Assembly (NCBI GenBank): GCA_027559495.1 | Contig: JAMXSV010000004.1 | Location: 2,097,001-2,161,000 of the forward strand | DNA length: 64,000 bases | Source of the DNA: Aurifilum marmelostoma | Taxonomy: Eukaryota; Ascomycota; Sordariomycetes; Diaporthales; Cryphonectriaceae | Direction: 5' to 3' | Part shown: positions 12,394 to 25,925 of the stretch, piece after piece | Layout of the letters: each line of letters begins with the position of its first letter | How positions within the stretch are numbered: position 1 is the stretch's first letter | Notes under the pieces: model-generated | The model's input: only the letters and a program-made list of their open reading frames with translations | The model's database searches: none | What the model was told of the DNA's origin: nothing | Position numbers and translations under genes: made by a program

Positions 12394-15300
12394 ACTTTGT
12401 GTGGAAATTCACGGGACAAAGTGTATAACGACACCAACGAAGACTCATCTCTTGACGCCTGCAAAAGAGTCTGGGCGGGTTCAGCATCGAAGCGGCAACA
12501 GTCTCTGCAGGAATACTATTTATTCATCGAGGGAAATAGTCCAAGAGAGCCTCCTAACGCCCCGCCGCCTTCTACACAAGGAACATCATGACCGGCAGAC
12601 GAAGATACCACAGGATCCACTAGCACGCCGAGAACGAGAAATTGCGGAAGACAGGGCTCGAGAGCAAGTAGGCGACATAGTGCGCAGAGCACGGCGCCAA
12701 CATGGGAGAACACCGAGTCCGTTGAATCGGCTGTTTGGAATGTTCCCGAGACGATTGTCCCAATCTTTGTTTTTCTTTTCTTTCTTTCTTTCTTCCTTCT
12801 CTTTCTCGTTTTTCTCTTGAATGTTATTTCTCCGAAACGGTTCATTCCGAGGTACATTTTCCTTTCGTATGGAGTCTTTACGCAGGGTATTCATGGGACA
12901 TTGGGCTCAGCAAAGAGGAGACGGGGAAATGGGAGAAACGGGGGGTTTTAAAGGGCGTGTTCAAGTCGGGATACAAGATTCTTGGCCCTCGTGGGTTTAT
13001 CATAACAGCCACTGCAGATTGGATTGGGACGGACTCGATAAAATTTGGGGTTTATCTACATTTTCTTTTGTCACTTTATCATTACGGAGGAAGGAAAGCC
13101 ACCGAGGGGTTATTCAACAGCATCTTTTATACCTAGGAAAGGAAGGCAAGGAAGGCATTGGGAAAAGGGAGGTTCCGGGTATTTCAATTATTTCATTTCT
13201 TTTTTTTCTCTTTTTCCTTAATTTTTTTCTGGATTTGGCCCTATGAAAAAGGGGTCTGGAGTTTCTATGTCTTCACCTGTTCGTGTTATGATGTCCTTTT
13301 CCTTCTTCTTTCTGTTTCAGTTCTCAACATTATATTATGGGATGTCTTCTCTCCCCTTCTGCGGGTTGAGGAGGCGGGATGCAAGACCCAGGGAGATTGG
13401 AATTGGCTGCTCGGGCTATACCACGTCCAACGTAAAGTCTCGGTGAAATGGACATTATTGCACCGTTGTAGTAGGGCAAAAGCTGATTCTGCCTCGCCCC
13501 TCTTTCTCTCTATGTGTGACCGGTGTGTGCGTGTATTCGTAAGCTTGTTCGGTCACCTGCATGCTGAGCCCAACCTTAATAAAAAGAAAATAAATTCAAA
13601 TATGAAAAGACACAAATAATTCCCCCACCCTAAGAAGAAAAAAAAAACATCCTGGCATGTGTGACGAATGTCAAAGTGACATGGGATTCTTTGCCCCTCC
13701 CATTCTCAGTAGGTGGGTGGGTGGCTTTGGTGCGGTCCGGGCTACCGCTTTTGATGGCACAATACCACCACACAGTGGAGGCCCAAGTCTCGGCTCCCAT
13801 CTCGACAGACACAAGCATTACACTGGAAGCAAGTCCAGAAATGCAACTGCAGTGCCAGTATGGATGCTCCCTACCAGATCATTGAGCCAGTCGCGGCGCC
13901 CCTTGTGCATCATTAGATCAGCGATGATGCTGAGGCTCATTGTCGTTCGTCGAAAGTCAATATTGCGTCGCTGCTTCCTTTCGTCAATTCCAGCGTTCTC
14001 GCCCGGGCCGGCAGTCATAGGCATCTGATCCGGATGGCTGAGTTGAACACTCCGTATTGTGCTCTTGCTAGACAGCCATTTTTTCAATACGATGATCATG
14101 ACAATATTGGTCGATACCAGGAGTGGAGCGTACTCGACTTCGGGATCATGTGAGGCTGGCTAGCCGGAGCATAATTACTACGGCTCCAATTGTTGTCTAT
14201 GACAGACAGCAGGGAAGAGATCGACGTCTCAAGGCTTGAGTCAAGACCGAATCACAGTTGTATCCTTTCTACGAGATCTCACTGAGGCGAAAGAAATAGG
14301 CCACATCAGCCTCAAAAAGGTGAGAATGGGGGATGGGGGGCGGGGGGGGAGACGATTGGACCATAGTTGCAGAAGAATAGCAAAAGCAATACTTTAATCG
14401 CGACTCGAATTCGAGGCCTGTTGTCATATAGAGTGAAAAGAGATTGAGTCGCAGTCCTTTATAGATCACTACCTTGCAAGCAATACTTGGACGTAATGAA
14501 AATCATGGGGAGCCTGCTACACGATCCACCTAGTATGCACCAATAAGATGGAGGCTCGCGGTGATTACTGCCTGGGATCGATCAACCCCGCTTGAGCATC
14601 GACAGAATGGACTGTTCGTCCTCTGTTTGGCAAATCGTGTGGGCATGTTAGAGTGGAAGTATCGCATTCGTTGGCGTGATAACTCGAGGATTGCTACTTG
14701 GGCCTGCTGCTGGGTGCTGAAAAAGTACCAGGCCTGACATGACCACAATTGATCCTGTAAGTAAGCGGGCCCATGTCTGTCACCGCAGCATCCAAGCAGG
14801 GCTGCAGTCCCCCCCTCCCCCCTTGTTTCAACCCTGTGTGATGATGACGATGATTACGATGTTCATCAGCAGCAGCAGAAGCAACAACACATAGCAAGAC
14901 CTAGCATCCAATCATTGTCTCTCGCCCTTTCGGTCTTTCTCTCCTCCCCCTTCCTTTCTCTCTTTTCGCTTTCCTTTGACACGGAACGCGGGAGGAATGT
15001 GAGTGTGTGTGGATTAGAGTTTCAGCTCTCTATTCCCAGATGTCATCATACATTGCAAGCAGCGTCTTGCTCGCTTACCGGTCGACCAGGGGGCTGGAAG
15101 GGGTGAGCCGCGGGTCTCCTCCCGGATGAGCTCAATGAATTATTATTCGGAAGTTTTTTGCTTTTCTTTTCTTTTCTTTTTTATTTTCGGGGTGGGGGTG
15201 GGGGGAGGGAGGCAAGTTTTGCTGTTTCGGACCAAGAGTATAGTCGGCCAGGTCCGAAAAGAGGGGTCGAGCGGACGAGCTTACAGCAGCAGGTGTGAAG

Positions 15301-15509
15301 GAAAAGACAAGAGTCCCCATTCATTATCTTCTGGTGAGCAAAAGGGACAATGTAGGGGGGGGGGGCTCCATTCATAATACTGCTACTAATTATCATGTAA
15401 GTACTCCGTACATACGGACGTACAGGTCTTTGATTACACCCTCTCTTCTTCTCACGCACGCACACTCTCCTTGGCGCCTTAATTGTCCCGTCCAGGTTCT
15501 TCAGGACAG

Positions 15510-15533
15510 GAGAAGAAGAAGAAGAAGAAGAAG
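15510..15533. repeat. (GAA)8 microsatellite
   Basis: Eight GAA units in noncoding sequence. Confidence 0.9.
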
Positions 15534-15697
15534 CAACAAAGCACCACTATCAATACCACCCTCTACATTTCCCGCCCCTACGACCCACTCAGCACGTAAT
15601 AGTACATACACAAAATGCACATTGCATACATGGCAGAAATCCTTCGACACTATTCTACTCTACACACCATCGCTTGGAAATGACGACCAAGATCTCA

Positions 15698-15766
15698 CGC
15701 GCGCGCGCACACACACGCACACACACATATACACCCCCCTGGGCACATCATCATCATCATCATCAT
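15698..15766. repeat. Compound (GC)n(AC)n ... (ATC)n microsatellite
   Basis: A GC run, an AC run and, after a short spacer, an ATC run of about six units. A frame through it would encode poly-His, but there is no other sign of a gene. Confidence 0.85.
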
Positions 15767-18700
15767 GTGCCGCAGTCCCACATGGCTTCAAGGTGGTGTC
15801 GAGCACGGCACCCGCACCAGAGAGAAACACGAAAAGGCATAAGGCGACATCTCTAGGGCTGCTAAGAGGGAAACAACCCCCCCCCCCCACCACCACCACC
15901 ACTGGAGCGGACGATTCAGTCAGTCGGCCAGCCTGCATGCTGTACAGTACGAATGGGAAGATAGATACCCTTGGTGTGTGGTGAGATGTGACACGCCCCC
16001 CCCCCTCCCCACCCCTCTCTACAATAGAAAGCGGAAACCCCCCCCCCCCTTGCTTCTCCCTTCCAAATACCAACAACCAGCCCCCCTGGCTGCCACCGAC
16101 AATTGTGATCATGGTGGGTAGTAGTCCATCACGGCAGGGCTGAGATGGGTGCGCAGTTTTGAATGTCTCTCTCCCTCTCTTCTTTTCTGGTAATCCGTAC
16201 TTTACTGTGCTGATCATTTGTTGAGTCTTCCGGTCGGATCCTGTCGCTCCCGGGGCTAAGCACCAAGTCTCAGTTCTCTATCTGATTTACCCCCATCAGC
16301 TTAACAAAGCAAAAACACATCCAATGATGGTATTTGCTATTACCTCTCTGCATAAGTCATAGGTACCTGTTCAGTTCTCTGTTTGGTCCTTGGCGTCCTG
16401 TACCCTGTAAGCATAGACGCCCCTGGCCCCGCCCCTAGAGGGGGAAAAGAACAAAATATCCCGAGAAAATGTCCTGGAGACGGGGGGGAGGGACAGCGCC
16501 GCAGGGCAAAGATGGCTTGCGCCAAACCCGTGGCTCTGGGATGCTGATATGGCTTGACGGTTTCTCTAAAAAAGAGACCAAGGCGACGGCATGTGTGCGA
16601 CTGGGATTAGAGGAAAACGAAACAAAAAGAAAAGAAAAAACCCCAGTCAGATGGGTGGTCTGCTGGGAGAAAAGATCTTAGCCCGAGGCCCTCCGAGGCT
16701 GGCGCCTGGATGTTCTCAGCAGGAGGAGGCGCCTCTCCTCACCTGTTCTATCCTGGATAGGCAATGAGATGTCATATAGAATGAACTCATTGATAGATCC
16801 TTGATGATGGCCAGTGAGGTGTGCACCTCAGACCTCTTCCTCCTCTGAGTCTTGCAAGTCTGCCTTGCTCACCCTTGATATACAGTGTGTCCATATGCAG
16901 CCTATCGGGCAGGTGTTTTGTTGCAGGAGATGCACGCAAGTGTTCCGGAAAGAAACCTCCCCAGGGTGCTCATGCTCTCGGTCAGAGACAAGGCCCCTCC
17001 CTCCCCATGCAATGCACTGTCTGGATCAAGTTGCTCACGATCCGCCCCTCCCTCTTCCCTGCCTCTCTAAGCTCAAAGGCCGCCAAATCTCAACCCTGAC
17101 TTGGATCGACGCACTGGCCGCCATCACGGGGCTGGTCAGCAGGGAGATTCGTGATGTGTCGTACTTACCCACGGGCGGGATTTTTTTGACAGATCATGCG
17201 CGCGCACACCCACACCTACGCGCGTATGTTCCCCGTGACAAATAGGAAACTCAAGACAGCCTTGTTCCGGGCTGACTACCGGGGCTCAAGTGCGAGAGGA
17301 GTCTCGTTCAAGACAAGAGAGGAAGGCTCGGAAAGGAAAGGGCCCAGCGAGCTGTGACAGGAGCTTGTTAGGTTCACTTTAGGCTGGGAACAGATCCCTC
17401 ATACCCCTCCCCCGGGGATTTTTCCTGCTCTGTTCCGATCACAGAGGTATGCATACTACGATCATCCATAAGCTTGTTCAGGGTGGGGCTCTAATGTGAT
17501 CATCACCACAGTCCGAAAGTTGCCTCCCCAAGCGCTTCGGAGCGCACAGCAGTAGTATCGTCAGATTTTGATTTCAAGACGATTCCGAGGCGAGGAAATC
17601 ACGTTGTGAGCTACAGGTGAGCTTGTTTCTCCACCAATTGCTTTTCCCTCGGCGCCGACCCTCTGTTTCGCGCAGATTTCGTGGCGTTTACATCCCGCCT
17701 CGCGGACGGGACCTCGGGACGCCCTGCACGTCACACAGAGACAACAAGATGCTGCTCTTGTGGTTCCCCAAGACCGCAAATCTCGGAATATGTTTTTTTA
17801 ATTTTTACCCCTTGTCTCATGTCAAGCTCAGTTGTGTGTCTGGAAGCTTGTCTACCCTCCTGCTCGTCTCTCGCGTCATTTCTTCCTCTCTTCTGTCTTC
17901 CGTTTTGTTGACGATCTTCTGATCATGATTAGCAATACTTGGTCTAGGCCCATTCTTGACAATGTCTTGTCCCTGTGTCACGCCCGACCATCTTCGGAGG
18001 CAGGGCTGGGCCTGAGTGGTTGTGAAAAACATTTCGTGGGTCCTTGTCTCTCGATAATAACATCAGCAGGCTATAGTATACCGAGATAGTGCAATTATTG
18101 AAGATCCTGCTTCCTATACTGGGACTTTTGAGTCAAGATCTTCCAAGACATGGGTGTCACGAGGATATCAACGTCAGTCATTACTTTTCCTGCTGGCATT
18201 CGTGCCTCTCCTCTGAGTAGCTGATGGCTACCTCACTCGATAGGCAGCCAGTCATTTGCCTCAGCCGTAACCCCCATCTCATGACGGGATGGAATTGGAG
18301 GCCAGGTGTCCCGTGCAAAGCTCTAGACGGGAAGCACCAATTGGCTACAGTGATAGATGTTGTGGAATCATTGGGCAACCTTCTACGACAACAAGCAGTT
18401 GTGGTCACCTTGGGTAGGTCAATAGCGAGCACCGCACCGGCTGAACCCGAGGACGAGCAGGTGTATCCCTTCCTTTCCTTTCCTTTCCTTGTGCGCTTGT
18501 CCGGTGTGATGAATACTACAAAGCTTCACACTGCTGCGTTGGGTTGTGCTACGTTGGCCAGGGAATCAACCATCAGGCCCTCTCTGCTCCAGACGGGTGG
18601 TGTCCATCTACCCGTCTGTCTCTGTGTGTCTCGGAAGCTGACCTGGTTGGCTCTGGCCCTCTCCCTTCTTTCTTGTCATCCTGATATCGATGATTATAGC

Positions 18701-18800
18701 CCTCTGCAACTTTTGTAGATTCTGGCCACTAGGATGTTCATGTGTTGCGGATTCCATTCATGCGCCTGCGGGTGTCTCTGATCTCTTTTCCGTTGTGTGG

Positions 18801-18802
<2 letters not shown>

Positions 18803-18849
<47 letters not shown>
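18803..18849. repeat. (GT)n microsatellite, 47 nt
   Basis: Uninterrupted alternating GT over 47 nt, one of the two longest dinucleotide runs in the window. No gene nearby. Confidence 0.95.
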
Positions 18850-18850
<1 letters not shown>

Positions 18851-20644
18851 TAATCTTTTGGTTTTGGTTCTCTCTCTTGCCTCCGGCTTCTAGATCGAGC
18901 TAATACATTGGCCTTGAATATGATTGTCCTGACACGAGTTGGTCTTGGTCATGTTTTGCCCTGTCACTTTTGTATATCTTCCATGGTCATGAGCTGGTCA
19001 CATCGTCGGAGGGGTGCATTTGCATGATGTCGGAGTCATTGAAGCCTGTGCTGGATATGCCAAAGGCTCCCTGAACTCATACTCTACGTACTTTTTGGTG
19101 CACCAACAGCAACAATCTTCAGTGCAAGCAGTTCATTTGGTCCTATTCATTCTGAACTGAACATTGTGCTGGAAACTGGAGGGCGGTCCAGTTACATGGA
19201 TTCACTGTGGAACAAATTCAACAAACCAACGCTCGCAGTCACAGATATTCACTGTTCTAGACCCCCCTTGCTGCAGCAAGCCATAACTGCCACTTGCCTC
19301 TAGGGTTCACAGAGCAAGGACCAGCCTGCAGAAGCCTCCTCTGCAAGTCTCAGCTTCTGCATATGATCATCCTTTACGGGTACTGACATCTCGGTCGCAC
19401 AAAATAAATGAACCATTCCAGGCCAGACCACAAGGAAAAGCGCTGTTGCCTCGGAAAAAGGAATATTTTTTTGCTTGTATAAAGCCTGAGGCCGACCAGT
19501 GTATAAGGCACGGTGGAATTATCCGGCAGAGCTCAAGATCAGTTGGGTACGAACATGTGCGCTGCATACACTGTTGCAGAAGCCATAGTAGCCCATACCA
19601 TTTGTTTACCTCTATATGAGGCATGCCATAGTGACAATTCTGCATGGTTGAGAATGAAGCAGGGAGAGCAGGGAGGACTCGGATGGGTATGGACAGCATC
19701 CCAGCCTTATTCATGACGGATCCTGCTCGATTGAGGCGTATACCATTTGGTGGTGAGGAGTGGTAGCGCTCTTCTATCCTTCCCTCTTCTTCTCTTTCCT
19801 TGCCGGTGTGAATGAAATGTCAAATCCAGTGATAATCACTTGGCGGTGACGTTGAGCAAGGGGGGTAGCTATCATTCGGATATGTGCAACCCACATCCTG
19901 CTGCTGTACGAGTCGAATCCCACCAACTGTCTTCCCTTCTGCCCCCCCGCTGGCTGCTTCGGAAGTTCAAGCGAGCACTGACTGTGGTGTGACTGTGCTC
20001 TAGGTCCTTATCCACCCCTATTCGGAGGATCGCCAGTGGGGGTTTTGACCATGGCGGCGACATGCATTATGCCGGGTGGCACGACAGCAGGCCCAGTATC
20101 ACCTGGTGCTGGTGAACTGTGAGTGACAATTCCGTGAGCCGAAATCGTTCAGACTAAAGCTGCCTAGTGATAACAAAGTTTCCCTGTGAGCTTAGCAGCA
20201 TGCCCCAGTGCGCGGAGGTCGTACAAAACATCCTCTCCCTAGCAGCGCTTAGAAGGACTAAAACTTTGCCCTGCAGGTCATCGTTGATCGGTGTTGGGCC
20301 TGGAAGCTGCATGTTATATAATATCGTTCCAAGAAAGGATGAGGGATCTGTATAGTGGAGGCACCAAGATATTCCGACCCACGGCTGTAGAGTCTAGAAG
20401 TCCTAATATTGCGTAGCGCACTAGAAAGCAGTAGATATCAGAGAGCGAAGACTATAGAGACTAGATCCGAGAATTCTTGCTTCTTAGTGATGGTTTCGTT
20501 GATACAATTATCAGCACGCGTTTGTCTGGAAGATTGGTCAAGTACTTGAGCAATGAATATCACTCCATCAAGCAGAAGCAGCTCTCAGGGCACACCAGGT
20601 CTGATATCACATAGGAATTCTGCAAGGAAGGTGCAAAGCGATTG

Positions 20645-21960
20645 TCATTTTATCTTCAACGAGCTGTAATACCCCACTGCTCTTACCACCGACGTAATTG
20701 TGCTATCTTGATGTGCGTTGACAATGAAAGGACCGGTGAGGCTGATACATTCATAGAAGCTTAGGTACAATGCTGCCACGTTCAACCTAGTCACCCTACG
20801 TAGAAGCAAACTACATAGACCTTCGGGTGTAATGAACAGTTCTGGGAAGGGTACACATCTATTAGATAATCCAAGCTGCACTGGAACAATTTTCCGACAT
20901 TACCAGAAGCCGCTCTGAGTCACGGGCGCAAGACAAGAAGTGGCTATGAATGCCATCACGTTTGGACTGGAATGATTGAAGACCACTGCACGAGAGAGAT
21001 GCTATGGCGGCTGCTTTGATAAGAAGGGATCAAAGGGTGTTGGTAAGATCGCTCCGGCTTGTAATTGTGTATGAAGTCTCTTGTATGTGCAAGACACTCC
21101 GGCTTACCTGTACCAAGGTGCCTGTTGATATCTCTTGTCTGCAGTGGAAGCATTAGCTCTCAGTCGATTGTTGTTATCTGTATAGTATAAACAATATCCC
21201 TCTTTGCTTCTCAAAGTGTGAAGGATCTCAGCGAGCTTTAGAGGGAGCTGAGGTGACTGCTTGATGAGAACAAGTACACCGCAACTTCATACATGCATTT
21301 GACAGGATGGCAATAATCACTCCACCGCCGACAACAGTCATTGTATAAGTCAATCTGCTCACAGCGTAAAACATTAGATGTGGAACAGTATCAGTAGTGA
21401 CCATGTTGTGTTTGAGCAGCAGCTGAGGCCTCTCTGCCTCAGCACATCAAAGGCTCAATCGCCTTGGTCGGCCCCTAGGAGTCATCACGGTCGCTCGCTG
21501 CGTATAGTCTGCATGACTGATAAGTGTCTGATCAAACAGATCGGCAATCCACAGTCCGTCTTGTCCACATGCAGTGACCCGTAATTGGACCCAGCTTATG
21601 GGACATTTCACCATCAGATCAGCGGATCTGTGACTCCGAGAGCACTTCACGGAGCATCGTAGCATCATGCTTGCGATCGGACAATACCACTTTAATCTTG
21701 ACTAGGCTTCCAAAAGACACACCGCGACCAGGAATGCAGACGGTCTTCGTAGCAAGATACCTCAAACGTAGAGGCCAAGCGAAGAAATCGTTAGGCCATG
21801 AGTGAGGTCTTCGCAAACACGTCCTCGCCATAGTAATTTGTAGATCGTGAAGCCTGCCTCCGTTTCACGCAGGGTGTTGAGATGAAGCTGCCCATCTTCT
21901 CACATTTGCGCCAGGAGATCCCAAAAATAGCCTCACACCCTTTGCGGCATGCAAGCTAGA
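20645..21960 (-). pseudogene. Degenerate coding-like fragments, family not recognised
   Basis: Several minus-strand stretches read like protein but switch frame or hit stops. One is open for 78 codons at 20881-20645. A second, about 44 codons, runs from about 21900 to 21763 and ends at a stop. A third at 21831-21619 and a fourth at 21668-21447 lie in different frames, so a continuous product would need at least two frame changes. The peptide fragments look ordinary (for example TLRETEAGFTIYKLL and LFDQTLISHADYTQ), but I do not recognise a domain. It could be a decayed gene or transposon remnant, or chance. No terminal repeats were found. Confidence 0.28.
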
Positions 21961-23653
21961 CACAGGCCAAGAAAGCATGAGACCCGGCACGGGCATCCAA
22001 GGTGTGTCAAGCTTCTGCTGTCTAGGACCGATCGGAGCTACAACGAGACTTCAGCTGGACAAAGGACAGAGAGCTAGCGAGCCAGCCGCGAGCTGCTCGA
22101 TGCGTTTCATCACGTCTGGTGGTCATAGCGCAGAGAGCTTTCACTCAGCTGAAGTGGAGGCACTGCCGCATCGTCCGCGGCGATCTGGCGACGATGATGA
22201 TCTCCCGCTGTCAGTGAGAGCTGTCATGACGTGTGCTGGATCATCTAGGCTGGAGCCGTACTTTTAGTAAATACATGTACAGTGTGCTGCCAGATTGAAA
22301 TGGCTAGAGAGCAGATTTACTCTCCCACATCTAGCCCAAAGCAATGCGCCCCGGGGCCTGGGCACAGTTTGATCGAAGCCAAGACAGTTCATGCAGACAC
22401 CTAAGCATAACGGAGGGGGAGGAAAGTTCCCTGACCCAAGATTCTATCAGCCCCCAAGATATGTCGGTAATCGATGTTTGTAGAGTAGCTGAACTAGATT
22501 ACGCATCCAAGACTTCCCATGCTTCGTTCTGTGACAATGTCTTGATCAAAAACAAGAACTAATTAGTCAATAGTTAGTCGAGCGATTGATAGTAGGCACT
22601 TACAGGCACCGGAAAAGCAGCTGTTGCAAGGACTGGAGGTTGGAATCTGGGGCAAGGTGGCAACCAGATGAAACTGAGCATGATATATACCAAGTACTGT
22701 AGCATTAAGCTTGCCTGTTGCGATCGGGAATTTTCACTGCCGCTATGCTCTTCCGAAGATGGGACGTCGTTGCTTCCTCAAGAGGGCTGTCAGTGTCAAG
22801 GTTGGTCCCTGGTACCTCGATCGCCGACAAGAGACTGAGCTAAGCCGAACAGGGGATGTGAGGGCAAATCAGAGGGGCTGATCCCTGTCTAGCCTGAGCA
22901 AGTTGATGTCCACCTGCAGTTAAGGACTATGGCGTATTCTCGGCTGAGACACTAACAGAAGCCATCACACCTGGCTGGGGGCCCCAGGGTCGAGACTGCC
23001 CCCCTCAAGGTCCGTTCACAATGATGGTGCACCGTAGTGAATAGTACCACGGAGTATAGCGGGCTTGGGTGGGTTTGGGGCCCAAAAACCCGTTGAGCAA
23101 GTTTCCTCAATGGCGGCCAGAGCAGCAAAAAGCCTCGACGCCCTCCTCTCCCCCTCTCCCTCTTCTTCGCCTGGAATGACTACTCTCGAGCATGTTTTAC
23201 CTCTATTCGCACAAGGCAATATATCTTGACCTGACCGTAACGGATCCCAAACCTGCGCAGCCTTCTAAAACTTTCTCACAATTCTTGCTCGGATCAAGAT
23301 CCCGAACAGTGGAGAGAGCACTCACACCAGCAGTCGCACACTCATATCGGACAATATATCTGCTGCCTTCGACCTTTTCTTTCGAAGCTTGGCATCTATC
23401 GAGAGAGAACACCAGTCAAGTCTATCGAATCAACCGATCAACAGCGCCCAATCACATCTGAATGGCAATTGTGCCCCACAGCGTACCATTGATACACATA
23501 TACACACAAACACACATCTCTCAGACTGTGAGTATACCTCCCTCTTCAGAATCCTTCCCTAGAAACAGCTCTCCCCTTTAATGCACTGCCGTACCCTCAG
23601 CGTTGGCTTACAAACCTACAATAGAGTTTCAATCCCTCTTCTTTTCATCCAAG

Positions 23654-24312
23654 ATGGATATGACCGGCATGGACGGGAGCTCCTCGGACTCCTCGAGCAA
23701 CACCACGACCACAATGGCCACCATGATGGTCGCCTTCCAGAACGACATGGCGTCGACTCTCTACTCCGAGGCCTGGACGCCTTCCACGATGGGCCAGTAT
23801 GCGGGCACATGCATCTTCCTCATCGCCTTGGCCACCATCTTCCGCGGCTTGTTCGCGGTCAAGGCCATCGCCGAATCGCGGTGGCTGGACCAGGAGATGA
23901 ACCGGCGCTACGTCGCCGTCAAGGGCCAACTGCCGATGCAGGAAAACATGTCGCGAGACAGCCTGAAGCAGAACATGGTGCTCAGCGCCAACGGCGTCGA
24001 GGAGCAGGTCATGGTGGTCAAGAAGAGGGGCGGTGTCGCACGACCCTGGAGAGCAAGTGTGGATCCCGTGCGGGCGGCGATTGATACTGTCATTGCAGGT
24101 GTTGGATATCTACTGTAAGCCTGGCCATGAAATACATCTCCTTCTCATGAGCACCTAGCTGTCCTGAGAGGCGTTTTCGCTAACGCTCCTGCCCACCACA
24201 CAGCATGTTGGCGGTCATGACGATGAACATTGGCTACTTCCTGTCTATCCTCGGTGGAACATTCCTCGGAAGCCTAGCTGTCGGCCGGTATGCCGCTCTG
24301 CAGGAGCACTGA
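23654..24312 (+). CDS. Ctr-family copper transporter
   Basis: Exons 23654-24114 and 24204-24312 encode 189 aa; the 89-nt intron has donor GTAAGC and acceptor CAG. The N-terminus is rich in Met (positions 1, 3, 6, 21, 24, 25, 32, 46), including one MxM pair, as in Ctr proteins that gather Cu(I) outside the membrane. Three membrane segments are visible at about 47-69, 142-163 and 165-182. The second carries the family MxxxM signature (M155-M159) and the third GxxxG (G172-G176), which pack the trimeric pore. The loop between segments 1 and 2 is basic and about 70 residues long. The family moves Cu(I) across the plasma or vacuolar membrane; which membrane is used here is not shown. An in-frame ATG 17 codons upstream would dilute the Met-rich start, so 23654 is preferred. 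No clear copper-response element was seen upstream. Confidence 0.93.
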
Positions 24313-25925
24313 GCGACTACGGTTGTTAGGGGGGAAGAGAGCAGAGGCCGTCGCGGGACGACGGGAGTTGTTGAGCGAGCATGCTGCACACAAGATGCGT
24401 AGCACTGCACACTCTGACAAACATGATGCCATGTACGACGGACCAATCGTCGGATGAGACAACGAGAAATCACGACAAACATTGTTTCGGTGGCTGGTTC
24501 CTACTTTGAGAGGGTCTAGGGTGACGATGATTTGTATCCTGGACTCTGGACCCTGAACCACCACCGTCGGCGGCGGCGTCCATTAGAATAATCTGCTTCC
24601 AGCGCTTAGACCAGTTCCATCTAATATACTCACCATCAAGCCAATTCTCAGTAGTCTTCGATGGGCAAATCTGTAAGACCCTCGAGAGCGTGGTCTCCTC
24701 CGACTCTGAGCAATATGACCAAACACCCCCCCCCCCCTGCAGGTTTCCCGGCCTGGATAGTGAGCTCGAGATCTGCGGTTACCGTCGCGGTGCCACCACC
24801 CTCCCTCGGCCGCTAAAATGGTGCTGCAGAAACATGCTCAACATGCTCACGCAAGGGATCCACTCGGTAAACCGCCCCCCTCTCTGCTTTGTCCCCCTTT
24901 CCCCCTCCTTCTCCACCCCTGACAATCCCGGGTCAGGCATTTGGGAGGTCCCACCAAATACTTACCGGCTTGGCTGAGAGCCCTTTTTTGCTTGGTTATT
25001 AGCATTGTATGCCACCTTGCTTGCAGCCGACGCTCTCACAGCTGGAAATTCTAAGATACAACACATGGGAATCACATGAAAAGGTGTATTCCAATTTCAT
25101 ATAGCTACAGTGACAGACTTTCTACAATACCCACTCCTATATAGCTTCTAACCGAGGCTGCCACCTTCGCACCGCTGAGGATAATCATGGCCTTTGCCAT
25201 TTCCCCAATTTGATCACTATAGACAGTACCCTACTTGATTGCAACTAGATTTATTCCTCTTGAGATGGTTTGAACCCAGTCATTCAAACGTCAGCTGACT
25301 GATGGCTTCTGTTCAAATGATTGTTACTCCTTCGGGCATCTTTCACTTCAAAAAAACAACGAATCTCCATTTATCTCACCAGTAATCATGTGCTTCACCT
25401 TCTTGTGCACAGCTACCTACCTGCACGTAATTGTTAGTAGTGGTAATGGACTTCAGGCAGTCTAAGTCAACTGTCAACAATACCAACGACATACCTTACC
25501 ATTCAGATTGACAATAACCTGCTTTGACTCTCACCAGAATCAATACTCTGTTTCTTTGCTCCACAATACCTTTTCTGGTTAGCAGCACACACATTCCCAA
25601 GCCCTCCTCATCATTTTTATCTCTCGATTGCCCTCGATTCAGCTGATCTGCTGAGTTCCTTGTCTGCCTACCTCTTGTCAAGGAGATATGAACCTGCTCA
25701 GAAGGTCAACAGTACTGCAACAACACCTCTTCAGTGGCTGGCGACCGTCCTCGACAGGATCACCTTGCAGGTTCAACTGGCATATGATCACTGCCAAGTC
25801 AGCAGGCAGGCTGATCATGCCCCCGGGGGGGGGGGAATCACAGTGATTGAGCATCGCCATAGACACCACCATCATCGGGTGGCCATACCGGCAACATAAC
25901 CCTGAAATGCATTCTATCATTAGGC
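24313..25925. other. Intergenic region between convergent genes
   Basis: About 1.6 kb between the 3' ends of the copper transporter and the rhodopsin-domain gene. It contains a C-rich run near 24725-24737 and an AT-richer middle part (about 25.0-25.6 kb) with many stops. No gene is supported. Confidence 0.6.

Larger units (their letters stand above)
12394..23653. other. Long gene-free stretch with microsatellites
   Basis: About 11.3 kb without a supported intact gene. The first 1.2 kb is T-rich and may be the 3' untranslated region of the zinc-finger gene; two overlapping AATAAA-like signals lie at 13578-13594. Farther on are a GAA run (15510-15533), GC/AC and ATC runs (15698-15766), C runs near 15877 and 15990-16050, and a 47-nt GT run (18803-18849). 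From about 19 to 22.6 kb base composition is more even and minus-strand frames contain broken coding-like stretches, described separately. Open frames on the plus strand at 16.8-17.2 and 18.2-18.7 kb lack codon bias and family motifs. Confidence 0.55.

Noticed and set aside
12516..12894. Open frames on the minus strand downstream of the zinc-finger gene
   Set aside because: They overlap the zinc-finger 3' region, are dominated by Lys/Glu from homopurine tracts and have no motif.
23260..23653. Copper-response element upstream of the Ctr gene
   Set aside because: The closest match (CTTGCTCGG near 23284) departs from the yeast Mac1 site TTTGCTC, so it is not reported as regulatory.
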